DNA of 64,000 nucleotides, taken from assembly GCA_015178975.1 (NCBI GenBank), contig WHVD01000048.1, forward strand, positions 531,805 through 595,804. The letters run 5' to 3'. The position numbers and the translations under genes are program-made. Each line of letters begins with the position of its first letter. Positions within the stretch are counted from its first letter, which is position 1. Positions 22,366 to 34,054 of the stretch are shown piece by piece. Source of the stretch: Hysterangium stoloniferum. Taxonomy: Eukaryota; Basidiomycota; Agaricomycetes; Hysterangiales; Hysterangiaceae. Below the pieces are notes generated by a model. That model was not told where the DNA came from. It saw nothing but the letters and a program-made list of their open reading frames with translations, and did not search any database.

Positions 22366-25300
22366 ATGCTGCGTCGGGCTCCTGCTACAGAAGATGGCTT
22401 TGTTGTTGACCGTCTTCACGAAAGCGTGCGAGTGAACAGACCCTTTAAAGCCCCTACACGCGCCCAGATCATCGACCATGTTCTTCCCCGGCGGAAACGG
22501 AAACATGTATCAAATGAGGACCAAAGCGGGAGGCGTTGTTCCCATTGTCCTGACAAATGCGTCTCTTGGTGTCCGAGCACCTACGTCCATCCCTCCCCGA
22601 CCATTACACGATCCTATGCAGGACCACGCGATTGTTCTGTATGATCCGACTATTGATGAACGGGAAACCGATGAAGAAGGCAAAGAACGCGTGAAGGAAG
22701 AAGAGCGTGTGAATGCTATAAAGGAAGCGCAGGAAAAGAATAAGGGATTATTCAACCCTCATAAGAACCTTCGCTCTCTACTTGGCGAGAGGCAACAGAA
22801 GAACCAAAAGCAATCTAAAGTCCCCGTCGTTATAGATCCTCGTCTATCTAAGGTTCTTAGGCCCCATCAAGTCGAAGGCGTCAAGGTGATTATTATTGTC
22901 ATTTCGAATGAAGCAGAACGTTCAAGCGGTTTAGTTTTTGTACCGCTGCACAACTGGAATGCTCGTGGACAACCAATATGGGTGCGTTGTGTGATATCTT
23001 GTTCCTATGTATGGCTTACTTCCTTCTGTGCTCTACAAAGTTGTATTATGGCAGACGAGATCGGTCTCGGCAAAACTCTACAGTGTATTGCGCTCTTGTG
23101 GACTCTTCTCAAATAATCACCACGCCCTGGTAAATCGACAATTGAAAAATCGATTATTGTCTGTCCACGCAGTCTCGTTCGTAATTGGGTTAACGAATTT
23201 AGCGAGTCCATAAATCCAACGGCAGCGATCACTCGTTAGTTATCAAACCATTTCTATACCGAAATGGCTTGGAAAAGATACGGTGCCATCGTTGGCTCTT
23301 GACGGGAAGGGTACCAAGGCTGAAATGATTGAGCGCGTTCAAGGATGGGCCAGTGCGTCGGGCCGAACTGTAACCTTACTAGGTAGGTTGTGCTAGTGAT
23401 TAATGTTAGAATATAGGGTTGTGCGAGCATGCATAAGGTGCTACACCGGCAATTTGCCACCCCATTGTTCCGCGTAGCCTTTTGTTGCCATACGTCTATT
23501 GTTCTCAAGGCGTATATAACTAGTATAGATTTTTGTATTTACGCTATCCGTTTGCCTCCTACGAGACACAGAGGGTCAAACGGAAATCACATTCGTCCTT
23601 GTTTCTGATTGTTGCGAGCTTCGAGATTTTATTCCAACAATTAAGTGGTGTAACTAAAGTATTATTTAGTGCTAATTGTGTCGTATGAAACTCTGCGCAC
23701 GTTACAGCCTTACCTGGTCAACGTTGAAGTGGGTTTACTGCTTTGTGATGAGGGCCATTGCCTTAAAAACGGAGGTACGCCTGCAATAATATTTCTCACC
23801 GTTGACAGGATCTGAAAACTGCAATGAGTTTCAGATTCTTTGGCATTTACAGCATTAACTAGTCTTAACGTCAAGCGCCGTGTTATACTGTCAGGGACAC
23901 CTATTCAAGTAAGGAATCACCACTTCAATGGATTCTCTCCTAAACAGTCTTTTTCTAAAATGATCTTTCGGAATAATTTTCTCTCCTTAACTTTGCCAAT
24001 CCCAATTTCTCAGGGACGAGAAATCATTTTCGTAAGAACTTTGAAAATACGATTATACGTAGGCGAGATGCAGACGCTACGGATAAGGACAAGCAAAAAT
24101 GGCAAGAGAAACTTCAGGAGATGAGCGGCCTGGTGACTAAGTTCAGGATTCAACGTACGAATGATCTTTTTGAGCAAACATCGTATGTAGTGCCCTTGAA
24201 GTCTCCCCCCACGAAGAGTTAACAATATTCAGTCCCTGTCAAGTACGAACATGTGAACATGTGGTATTCTGTGGCCTCTCGGAACTTCAGCTTTCGCTTT
24301 ACCGTTTGTTTATCACCTCCCCTGAGATCCAAGCCCTCCTCCACGGTAAAGAGTCCCACTAAAACCGATCAATTTGCTTAAGAAGCTCTGCAACCATCCC
24401 GAGCTGCTTGATCTTCCGGGAGATCTTAAAGGGTCTGACAAGTTGATCCCTCCCGACTTCAGTGGACCCAATGACAAGGCCATATCCCGTGGTGGCTCGC
24501 GGTCTGGTCCTGGAAGAGGGGTTAATTGTGAATGGGGCGGCAAAGTTTGTTGTTTTGGAGCGGTATGTCATTCCTACGCAAGTCAAGTCTACAATTAAAC
24601 CTTTTATCTACAGAGTCTTACATAGCATCAAAACCGAGACGAAAGACAAGATCGTGCTGATCAGCAACTATACTCAAACCCTTGACTTGTTTGAGAGGAT
24701 GCTTCGTAGTAAAGTACGTTCACCCGACTCTTTACGCTGCCCGCTTATCCCAACGATGTAACGACTAGGTATGGCTACGTCCGTTTGGATGGCGGCATGG
24801 CTATCACGAAACGTCAAAAATATGTTGACCAATTTAACGATCCTGAGCGGAGCGAATTTGTGTTTTTATTGAGCAGTAAGGCTGGTGGGTGTGGTATCAA
24901 TCTCATCGGTGCCAATCGCTTGATTCTTTTCGATCCTGGTAAGTGGTGGGATTGTTGGTAGTACAATTGTTCTCAGACAGCATCGCCTCTAGATTGGAAT
25001 CCTGCTGCAGATCAACAGGCTCTGGCACGTGTGTGGCGTGACGGCCAGAAGAAGGAATGTTCGTGAAACTGTTCTGTCTTCGAAGCGGCCCTCTTACTAA
25101 CTTCCATTAGGTTTTGTATACCGTTTCATTTCTACGGGAACGATATAAGAGAAGGTTTTTCCACGTCAGGCTTCGAAACGAGCGTTATCTTCGTGTGTCG
25201 TGGATGACAAACAGGATGCCGAACGCCACTTCTCTGTGGATGATCTGCGAAAACTTTCCCTCTTCAAAGAAAAAACACTTTGTGAAACCCATGATACATG

Positions 25301-26097
25301 TAAATGCAAGCGTTGTAAAGATGGCAAACAAATTATCAAAGCACCAGCACTTTTGTACGGTGATGCGAGCACGTGAGTCTTATTTTTTTTTTTTTAATGC
25401 ATTTATATACCGCATCGCATAACGAAGATACATAGCGGTTCCGTAGCATCGTATAGAGCGTAGCTACTATAGTATCTACGGGGGAATGAAGAGGAAGCAG
25501 GCCGGATGCTTCAGAGCGAGTGGTGGTTGGCAGGATGGTCGAATAAAGAGAGGTGATTGCGCTGAACTTGCCCAGTGAACAGCACGTGCCATTTGGGCCG
25601 AAGCCCCAGGAAGAGCCCGAGATCCTGCTAACAGGCGTCGACGACGACTGCAGACACACCGAAGTCTTGCATTGCTGGTGCATAAGTGAATGCTGGAGTC
25701 GGGGGTGGGTAGGAAGAAAAGACCGCTGCCAGGCTGCGGTCATGGTTTAGGAGGTGCCATGGACGGTCCGCAGGCGACACTGGTGCGCGGCTGAAGGCTG
25801 CCGACTTTGACAGAGCAGTGAATTCAGAGGCTCCCCAAGCCTGTTCACTGTCATCCGCCTCTCTGTCCTTTTACCACGAGCATGGGGGTCCCAACCCCAG
25901 AGGCAGGTGGTGGTCACGGAACAAGAGAGCCTTGGCACGTGAGTCTTATGGGCTTGGATAAGAACGAAGTGGCTGATGGTCATATTAGATGGAATCACTT
26001 TACCAATTCGGAGCTGAAGAACAATCACGATGACTTGCTGCGTGCAGAGGCAGGCCTGCGAGAAATCTCGTTCGTGTTTCAAGACATCAGTCACTAG
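22366..26097 (+). pseudogene. rad54: RAD54-type DNA repair helicase, decayed
   Basis: RAD54 is a Snf2-family ATPase that works with Rad51 in homologous recombination. The whole protein order is visible. N-terminus: RLSKVLRPHQVEGVK. Walker A: DEIGLGKT, about 23053. SIIVCPRSLVRNW. DEGH box: 23747-23758. SGTPIQ. LKKLCNHPELL. NYTQTLDLFERML. C-terminal helicase motifs: [26 protein letters not shown] and [10 protein letters not shown]. End: TWNHFTNSELKNNHDD...FVFQDISH, stop 26097. Introns are preserved, e.g. 22886-22934 and 22982-23040. Damage: TAA at 23114-23116 where Gln is expected, TAA at 23974-23976 for the Tyr of EYFSLLNF, an 8-bp duplication (AACATGTG twice, 24248-24263), and other frame changes including one in the N-terminal region. 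A working copy probably exists elsewhere in the genome. Confidence 0.85.
25384..25934 (-). mobile_element. Poly(A) retroposon inserted in the last rad54 intron
   Basis: A 551-bp segment with a T-run at its left edge (poly-A tail on the minus strand), flanked by a perfect 15-bp direct repeat GCACGTGAGTCTTAT (25369-25383 and 25935-25949). This is the hallmark of target-primed retrotransposition as used by LINE machinery. The body has a minus-strand open frame from about 25743 with LYSTILPTTTRSEASG but no recognised domain. It may be a processed copy of a host mRNA or a SINE; no A/B box was identified. Confidence 0.75.
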
Positions 26098-26990
26098 TAT
26101 CACACTACATGCCGCGATACCCTATGTTGCTCGCTGTGTCGACATACCACTTGCCGACACCATTCATGTTGACTGGCGTTCACTGTACACATTTTCATGC
26201 ACGAATACTTTCATTAGGGTTAATAGATTCAAGAACGCGTACAGTGGCAGGGTGCGAGACGCAAATATTGACGATTCAGTCAGGGGGCGAGGAGTCTGAC
26301 TCGTCGGGTATGCCACAAAATTGTGTCTACACAGAGATACTAACATGTACGATAAGTAGACAAGACTCCAATACAGCTTTAACTGCGTACTTCGGTCGCG
26401 CAGAGTTAGCGTAACGACTGAAAAAGAAAAAGAAAAAAAAGGAAAAAGGGAACAAACATCGTCAAACACGCCAGCTGGGCTTCATCTGCATCAGGAAAGT
26501 GGGAAGATCAGTAAGTATGCCGTCTATATTGTCTAGAGCCATCTAGGAGAGCTAGCTAGCTCGGCTAGACACACTGCTTTCCCGAGATCCCTATTTACTA
26601 GTCGGTATAAAGGTTTACTATAGATCTAGGGAGGCTAGGGAGTCTACATAATGGATGTAGACATTCCCAAATCCTTAATGTGGGATTCAATCTCAAAATA
26701 CGCATTTGGGAACTACATGTGGCTCATGCCAAGCTTGGAATCGTCTTTCCTTGACCTCTAACAATATGTGCTGATGTGCCCTGGTGGCCGATCTTGGAGG
26801 TGTCCAAGTTACATATATAAAGGGGGAGGCACGGTCCTAAGGTAGTAATAGCACAACAGGGGACAGGGGACGGGCACGGAACGAAAAATAATCTACTGAT
26901 CAAGATTGAAAAGTGATACGAAGGAAAAGTCCAGCTCGTACAGAGGATTTTGTAGCGAAACATGGTCAACGTTTGACATTTCAGTCAATT
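26098..26990. other. Intergenic after rad54
   Basis: Holds a purine-rich run at 26419-26450 (GAAAAAG repeats), a GAGCTAGCTAGCTCGGCTAG near-palindrome at about 26549 and a TATATAAAGGGGG box near 26812. No coding region is supported. Confidence 0.35.
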
Positions 26991-26992
26991 GG

Positions 26993-28388
26993 TCAAGCTA
27001 GGGTACCACGTATATTGGATGTCCTGGTCTCATTTAAATTTTTCAACTGATGTCCATGATCGCTGGTCATCTTCACGAATTTTTTAACGTCGGGGGAAGA
27101 AAGGGTCATATACCGCAAAAACTGAGCCTTGATAGGGAAGAGTCGGCTGCACTCCGGGATTGAGAGGTCCCCTTCTGTAAATGATGGAGCCTCAGGAAAA
27201 TTAACGACAGAACCTTCATAAACATGCGGCCTAAACACGGAATCATTCTAAAGATAAATCCTCCAGCGCCTAGATGGAAGCGAACCCCCTGAGTCGTGAC
27301 GCATGCACATCGATCTCAACAGTAAAAAAATTTTAAGTCTTAAATTAATTATATTTCTAGGTATATTATAGGGGAAGTTCAAGGAGGAACAAGTCAGGAG
27401 GACTGTGAACACGACTCGAATCGTCGAGTCAGTGAAGTCTACCGTTAAACAGCTGACCGCCGACAGGTAAGAACATCCGGGGCCATTGGTAGCAGTGGAT
27501 ACACATAACCTAATAGCTTCCCCATCTCTTTGTATCCAGTCCATTTTGCTATCGTTCCGGGGAAAAAACGCTTGCATTCCTCATGTGTCTTCAGATGAGT
27601 CCCAATAACTCCCGGCTTATTACTCGAGAGTCTCATCTGGCTTTCATTCCAGCACTGGGGATTGGGGCATAGACCCAGGTGAAAGACGGCGCCGTCAAGC
27701 TTTTCCTGAGTGTCGACAATTTGGGCATTATCCATTGAGATAATCCCACGACGGATGGCAGAGGCTTCATTGGTGACATGTTGCCATGCCCAGTGCTGTA
27801 ATACTCCCATACTTCACGTCATTCGACGTTAATGTGCAGGGAAATACCTCGCCGTTCACGCCGTATCGGACACCCCCCCAGGGACAACGCAGGGGCTGCT
27901 CCTCCTCTCGACGTTTTGATGTGCACTGTGTGGGCAGTAAACACCAGGATTCGGGTGGTGGTGGTGGTGGTGGTGAGCTCGGACCGTAGGGTAAAGCAAT
28001 GGGTTTTACAGACGCTTCTCCGTCTGCCTGACTATTACTTTTTCTCCCACTTCCGCTGGTATTGCCTAATTGGTTTTCCAGCGATGGTTCGAGATCTTCT
28101 TGGTAACAAATTTGGCCGGCGGATGTATCGCTGTTCAGACATTGAGTCAATACCTGTTGTGAGACATTTTTAGATACAATAAAAGACATACAATACTTTG
28201 CCGACCAGAACAACAGCCGATAACTCCTGTGACCCAGGCGATACTTCATTTTCCATCTCATCGTCACCTGGAGTCCAACTATAAAACTTCAGGAAGACTG
28301 CATTGTGAGATATTAATGCGGAATCGCAAGCTATATCGGGAGGGTCCCATAGTGTTAGAAATGGAAGCTGCAGCGAAGTGTACCCCAC
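26993..28388 (-). CDS. Hypothetical minus-strand gene with zinc-finger-like motif
   Basis: On the minus strand, exons 28388-28197, 28153-27848 and 27795-27445 join in phase 0 through two GT-AG introns of 43 bp (28154-28196) and 52 bp (27796-27847). The third exon contains CPNPQCWNESQMR, then IGTHLKTHEECKRFFPG, a C-x4-C...H-x3-H-x2-C spacing that could bind zinc. A further open piece at 27238-26993 (FPEAPSFTEGDLSIPECSRL) may be the last exon, but its junction is unclear. A glycine/proline-coding CCA repeat lies at about 27957-27975. On the opposite strand a short stretch 27372-27466 (EEQVRRTVNTTRIVESVKS) also looks coding and ends at a donor-like GTAAGA, so strand assignment is not certain. 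Family unknown. Confidence 0.35.
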
Positions 28389-28389
28389 T

Positions 28390-28573
28390 GGGCATGCGAG
28401 GCAATGATTGCGAGAGGAAACAACAATTAGTCTTTGCTAGAGTTGTAGGTTATCTTCTGTTGGAAGGACCTTCAGATAATGCTCCCGTAACTCTTGCATC
28501 GGAGGTGGTGTCTGCGAAGAATATGGAGGATAGGTTCAAGCTTGGGGAGATGTACTTCAACCATTATATTTGA
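28390..28573 (+). pseudogene. Possible N-terminal fragment of a fungal HNH-nuclease-like protein
   Basis: The open frame ends QLVFARVVGYLLLEGPSDNA, SAKNMEDRFKLGEMYFNHYI. This resembles the conserved N-terminal part of basidiomycete proteins that carry an HNH endonuclease domain further on (pattern YLL-x3-P, then L-x2-YF-x2-HI). No HNH motif follows. The match is from memory and short. Confidence 0.3.
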
Positions 28574-29022
28574 TGTTGTAAGCTCTGATATTGTGGCCCT
28601 ACTGCCTCTGGGCTAGCATTTGAACACGCCTTGATAGTTAAGAAATATATGGGTCGTTCCCCAATACCCTCAGAGCATCCTTCCAGACCATCTTTTGACG
28701 CTCTGAAGCAGGAGATATGTATGACATGAAATAATGGAGCCTCCTAAAGACCATTCCACTGCGAAGAAGTTTGTGAGTACTACCCCTCCCTCATTCTTTA
28801 CGCAGCCTATAAACTTTCTGACTTTGAATTTCCAAGGCATTGATCCGAGATGGATACCAATGCATAATAACCCATAGGTATGATCTCAACTGTGCAAAGG
28901 AAGACGAGGTGATAGATCTAGCCAACCCGGTGCTGGGCTTGTGTTTACACAATGTGCACATATTTTCCCATTGTTGACAAACACAGACACCAGTGATAGC
29001 AGGGAACATGGAGACAAGGTAA
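28574..29022. other. Intergenic, nothing identified
   Basis: A minus-strand open frame at 29009-28791 (CQQWENMCTLC) has no recognised family. Otherwise no feature is seen. Confidence 0.35.
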
Positions 29023-29027
29023 GGTCA

Positions 29028-29457
29028 TGTCACGAATCGATTATTCTTCAATAAAGTCGAATAATATTCTACTAATCAAACTCGAAAGCCTCGTTCGATG
29101 AAGTATATATTCGCCCTGTCGATGAAGTAAGAGGCTATTACCAGTCACGAGAACTCACAGAAGTATTTGTCGAAGAAGTTACGACAAGATAGATTACTAA
29201 TATCACTAATATATAGATATTTCGACTGACTTCCCTTGCTCCTTTCGTAGCCCTTTTATGCTTTTCGTTGTATCGTTATGACTATGTTATGAACTAATTA
29301 TGAAATCATATATGACGTTGAAATGAGACATGTCAAAAGAGATTCGATGGTGTCGAATAATGTTCGGTTTTGTCGAGTTGAATTCGATAGGTCGAAGAGT
29401 TGTCGAAAGTTACCTTTGAATGTTTGTGACAATATGTGACATGTGACGGTTGTGACA
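29028..29457. repeat. Solo LTR (TGTCAC...GTGACA), TSD GGTCA
   Basis: 430 bp with perfect 6-bp inverted ends TGTCAC/GTGACA and a 5-bp duplication GGTCA (29023-29027 and 29458-29462). The interior is unusually rich in TCGA and GTCGAA words. No internal region belongs to it in this window. Confidence 0.85.
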
Positions 29458-29611
29458 GGTCATCCCATCATTTCATGAACATAAATCATTCATTTATAAA
29501 TATGCCAAGAGTATACTGCTACAATTTGGACGATAATGGAAAGTTTTGGATATGTGAACCTTCTTAAGGAACTCAATGATGCAAATATTTACCACCCTCC
29601 TGTTGTGAATG

Positions 29612-29781
29612 CACAGAGAAGCTGGATTGCCCTGAATTCTGATGCTCAAGAACTGTGAAGTTGTTGCATTATGTGATGACAGCTCACCAAACTATATCTA
29701 GCTGCCATGCATGCCCCCTGCAATAGATGATCAGATGAAGTGTAGGACTTAGGGGAGAAAATAGTAAGCTAACTGGAGATG
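29612..29781 (+). promoter_or_regulatory. Orphan copy of the family 5' flank
   Basis: Matches the upstream region of copies F and G (AGAAGCTGGATTGCCCTGAATTC, then GCTCAAGAACTGTGAAGTTG and the AGCTGCCATG block). Instead of a family gene it runs directly into the truncated gypsy element at about 29781. Confidence 0.5.
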
Positions 29782-32700
29782 TAAAACTCGTCTCTGACCT
29801 TCTTGGAAATTTAGTGTTCCGAGCTCTGATAGATTCTGGCTCTACACACTGTTTTGTAGATACCACCTTTGCCACGAAACATAATCTGAAACTCCATTCT
29901 GTTCCCACAATTTCTTTGCGTCTGTTTGATGGCACTAGCAATACAGCAAATACCCAAGCCTGTGACATGTCTATCTGGTTCCCGTGTGGAACATCCCAGA
30001 TGGTTACTTTTTTTGTAACACAGTTGGACTCTAGCTGTTCAGTAGTTCTTGGATACAACTGGCTCACCTGATATAATCCGTTGATTGACTGGGTATTGGG
30101 CAGTATTAATTTCCAAATTCCCAACACTTCCATTCCTCCTGCAGTGTCTCTTCTGGCCAGAGCCTTTTCAGCCTCGATGGCACCTCCGGCTTCTACTGAA
30201 ACCTCCAAGCCTCCAAAAATCTCTCTCATCAATGCTTTGGCATTTGTTAGGGTGAGTAAACTGGATGGATCACAGTGTTTTTGGATCAGCTTAAAAGTTG
30301 ATGAAGCATCTGGACATTTTGTGACTCCAGAATTATCTGAGCTAAAGGCCAATCTGGAAGGAGTTCCTGAAAAATACCATGATTTCACGGATATTTTCAG
30401 CAAGCAAAAAGCTGACCGGCTTGCACCACATAGGCCCTACGACTTAAAAAATCGATATTGAGCCCGGTTCAAACTCTCCGTTAGGACCTACCCGTTATCC
30501 CAATCAGAACTTTCATCTCTTCGGGAGTTCCTGGATGAACATCTGTCGATAGGTTTTATCCATCCCTCAAAGTCTCCATATGGAGCACCCATCCTTTTCA
30601 TCAGAAAGAAGGACGGTTCCCTTCGACTCTGTGTCAATTTCAGAGGATTAAATTCCATTACACAGAAAGATAAGTACCCACTTCCACTCGTTACCGACTT
30701 ACTCGATGCCCCACGGAAAGCTCGGATCTACACCAAAATAGACCTTAAACATGCCTATCATTTGGTCCAAATTGCCAAGGGCAACGAATGGAAAACTGCT
30801 TTTCGGACTCACTATGGATCCTTTGAATGGTTGGTTATGCCATTTGGCCTTACCAACGCCCCTTCCACTTTTCAACATTTTGTTAACGATATATTTTCCA
30901 ACATGCTTGACATATGTGTTATAGTCTATTTGGATGACATTTTGGCATTTTCTGAGGATCCCGCTCTTCACAACAAACAAGTCCATGAAGTCTTCTGAAG
31001 ACTCCAGAAAAATGGTCTTTTCACCAATGGTAAAAAATGCTACTTTGACATGGATTCTATTGAATACTTAGGTTTCATTATTGGACCTGAGGGTCTCTGT
31101 ATGGACGAAACCAAGGTTCAAGTTGTCCGTGATTGGCCTGAACGATGGAAAGTCAAAGACATTCAGTCATTTTTAGGTTTTGCAAACTTTTACTGTCATT
31201 TCATTCGGAATTACTTGGATATTACAATACTGCTTACTCGTCTTACCCATAAATCTCAACCATGGGTCTTTGACGACAAATGCCACTCTGCTTTCCAAAC
31301 TTTGAAAAAAGCTTTCACTTCCACCCCAATTCTTTCTCATTGGAAACCTGACATTCTGATTATTGTGGAAACTGATGCTTTCGATTATGCAATTGCTGCG
31401 ATTCTTTCCATTCAAGATTCTGACGGTGAAATTCATCCAGTTGCATTCCTTTCTTAGACACTTTCAGTGTCTGAACTCACTACGATGTTCATGATAAGGA
31501 ACTTTTGGCAATTTTTGAAGCTTTCAAACATTGGCATCATTACCTCAAAGGTTCTGCAACTCCTGTTGATGTTGTTACTGATCACAAAAATCTCGAATAT
31601 TTTTCTACCACTAAATTTTTGATCCACCGGCAAGTCTGCTGGTCCGAATTCCTTTCCGTTTTCAACATGATTATCCATTTCTGACCCAGACATCTTGGTG
31701 GAAAACCTGATGCCATGACTCGACGATGGGACATCTATCCTGAAGAGGGGGAAAGTAACTACACCATTGTTAATCTGCATAACTTGAAACCAGTTTTTAC
31801 AACACAGCAACTTTCCGCATCTATTTGAGTGACTTCCCTCTAGTATCCAATTATGCGTAGCATGATGATTATGGACATTGAGCAATTACATCAAAATATC
31901 CTTTCCGCACTCACTTCCAACCCAGCTCTCAAGCCACACCTAGAAGTTCCCGATAATCCCGACCAACCCCGATGGTCACAAGACTCTCAAGATTTTATCT
32001 GTCTCGATAGACGTATCTATGTTCCAGATTCCAATAATCTCTGACCCTGTGTACTTCAGTACAAACACGATCATCCAATCTCCAGACATTATGGCATTAA
32101 CAATACTCTTGGTCTAATCTGTAGAGAATATACTTGGCCCAACCTCTGAGATTTCATAACCCAGTTCTGTAAGTCATGCACCACCTGCTTACACTCTAAA
32201 ACCCAGAGACATAAGCTGTACAGCCTTCTCAAGCAACTCCCAATACTGGAAAACCCTGGAACTCAATTTCCATGGATTTTATTGAACAACTTCCAATTTC
32301 TGAAGGCTTTACATCCATTCTAGTTGTTGTGGATCGATTCTCGAAACAAGGCATTTTCATACCCACTCACAATACAATCACATCCTTACAATTAGCGGAA
32401 CTTTTCATTATTCACGTATTTTCCAAACATGGTGTTCCATCTCACATAACTTCCGATTGAGGCTCCAAGTTCATCTCCCATTTCTTCCAGGCCCTCAGAA
32501 AAGCCCTCGACATGAAACTACATTTCACCTTGGGATATCACCCAGAAGGAGGATGGTCACACTTTATTGAATATACAAAATTTTACTGAATAATCCTCAT
32601 ATTTTCTAAGTGAGTATATTCCTTCTGGCCATGACAACTTATTCTATGAGTTTATATTTAATTACCTGAAATTTCATCTTTAAAATATGCATGCCTTTTT

Positions 32701-33958
32701 AAAATACACACAAATGACATGGTTACACAAGATTATTTGGGTTAACCTAGATTATTTGGGTTAAACAAGATTATTTGGGTTAACCTAGATCATTTGGGTT
32801 AAACAAGATTATTTGGGCTATGACTTAATATTTGGGTTATGATGTATTCTCTTGTATACAAGCAAACTTTCAAATATATTTCATATAATTTAAATTTAGT
32901 TGGTTTAGAGAGTTAACCAGAACTATCTGGGGTACCAATCCCCATTGTGCAATTTATTCCAAAAGAATAATCTACAGATGATTGTTTGACTAAATTTTGT
33001 CAGATATAGGACTAATATTAATATTTTTGCATTCTTCAGAGTGATACCTAATCAACTGAATTTGATTAAATATTAATTTTACAACAAACAATATAAATAT
33101 ATATACTTTAGTGGATAAATAATTTTTAAAGTTTTGGGTTATCCTCCAAAGGTGATGGACAAATGGAACATGTTAATCAAACATTGGAACAATATCTCCA
33201 CATCTATTGCAACTCTCAACAGGACAACTGGAAATCCCTTCTTCCGATTGCAGAATTCACCTACAATAACTCTCTGAACGCAACTACCGGCATCTCTCCC
33301 TTTTTTGCCAACAAGGGCTATAATCCGAATCTCACAGTACATTCTGAACGAGATTTGGCTTCTATCCGTGCTCAAGAATTTATTACCGATCTCAACGAAT
33401 TACATCAAGAACTTCGGAAAGCTATTTCTTCTGCCTAGGAATATTATCAACATTCTGCAGACAAAAACAGGATCCCGCCTCCTAATTTTAAAATTGGTGA
33501 TCAGGTTTTTGTAAAAGCTCAATTCTTCTGTACCACCCGACCTTCTAAAAAACTTGCTGAGAAATTTTTAGGCCCTTTTGAAATTGTAGCACAAGCCGGT
33601 TCACTTTCATGGACTCTCCGACTTCCTGATAGTATGTGAGCAGTCCACCCCATTTTCCATGTTTCCATGTTAGAACCTTGTGTTCCTAACAATATCCAGA
33701 AATATACTCAACCTCCACCCCCTCCAGTCATCATTGATGGAGAACCCGAATTTGAAGTTTCCGAGATCTTGGATTCAAAAATCGACAATCACTGACGTAC
33801 TTGTAAATTGCTCTATTTAGTCAAATGGGCAGGATATGAAGGTACCAACAAGGAAACGTCATGGATATTGGCCACAGAACTTGGACACACTATGGAAATT
33901 GTTACTGACTTCCACACAGCTTATCTGAGCAAACCCAGACCTTTATCATCACTCTGAC
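29782..33958 (+). pseudogene. Ty3/gypsy chromovirus pol, 5'-truncated
   Basis: Order of domains: protease (FRALIDSGSTHCFVD, about 29815); reverse transcriptase ([45 protein letters not shown] box near 30930); RNase H (VETDAFDYAIAAIL); integrase (HYGINNTLG...CKSCTTCLHSKTQ zinc region, MDFIEQLPISEGFTSILVVV catalytic core, EHVNQTLEQYL); and a C-terminal chromodomain (FEVSEILDSKID, LYLVKWAGYEGTNKETSW). gag and the 5' LTR are missing. In-frame stops include TGA at 30069, 30996, 31682, 32042, 32147, 32458, 33637 and 33793, mostly at sites where Arg is usual. A one-base loss near 31480 and a 0.6-kb insert at 32550-33145 also break it. Confidence 0.85.
32550..33145. repeat. AT-rich insertion in the integrase with 19-bp tandem repeats
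   Basis: Separates CACCCAGAAGGA from GGTGATGGACAAATG of the integrase core (YHPEG | GDGQ). Five units of GATTATTTGGGTTAACCTA / GATTATTTGGGTTAAACAA alternate from 32731 to about 32820, making a 38-bp super-repeat. The edges carry an imperfect repeat (TTGGGATATCACCC left, TTGGGTTATCCTCC right), so the insert may have duplicated about 25 bp of target that has since diverged. No coding capacity. Confidence 0.55.
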
Positions 33959-34054
33959 CTTTTTCCGTTTTCTTTCTGTTCAGCTTCCGATACTTCCAAT
34001 ACTTCCGATATCACACTCGTTTTGAAATCATACAAGTCAAAAATATATTTGTAA

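Noticed and set aside
26419-26450. Purine run as the poly(A) tail of another retroposon
   Set aside because: It is interrupted by G at many points and no matching target duplication was seen around it.
32731-32820. Regularly spaced 19-bp repeats that might be read as a CRISPR array
   Set aside because: Units are directly adjacent without spacers, only five in number, and the context is a eukaryotic retrotransposon.
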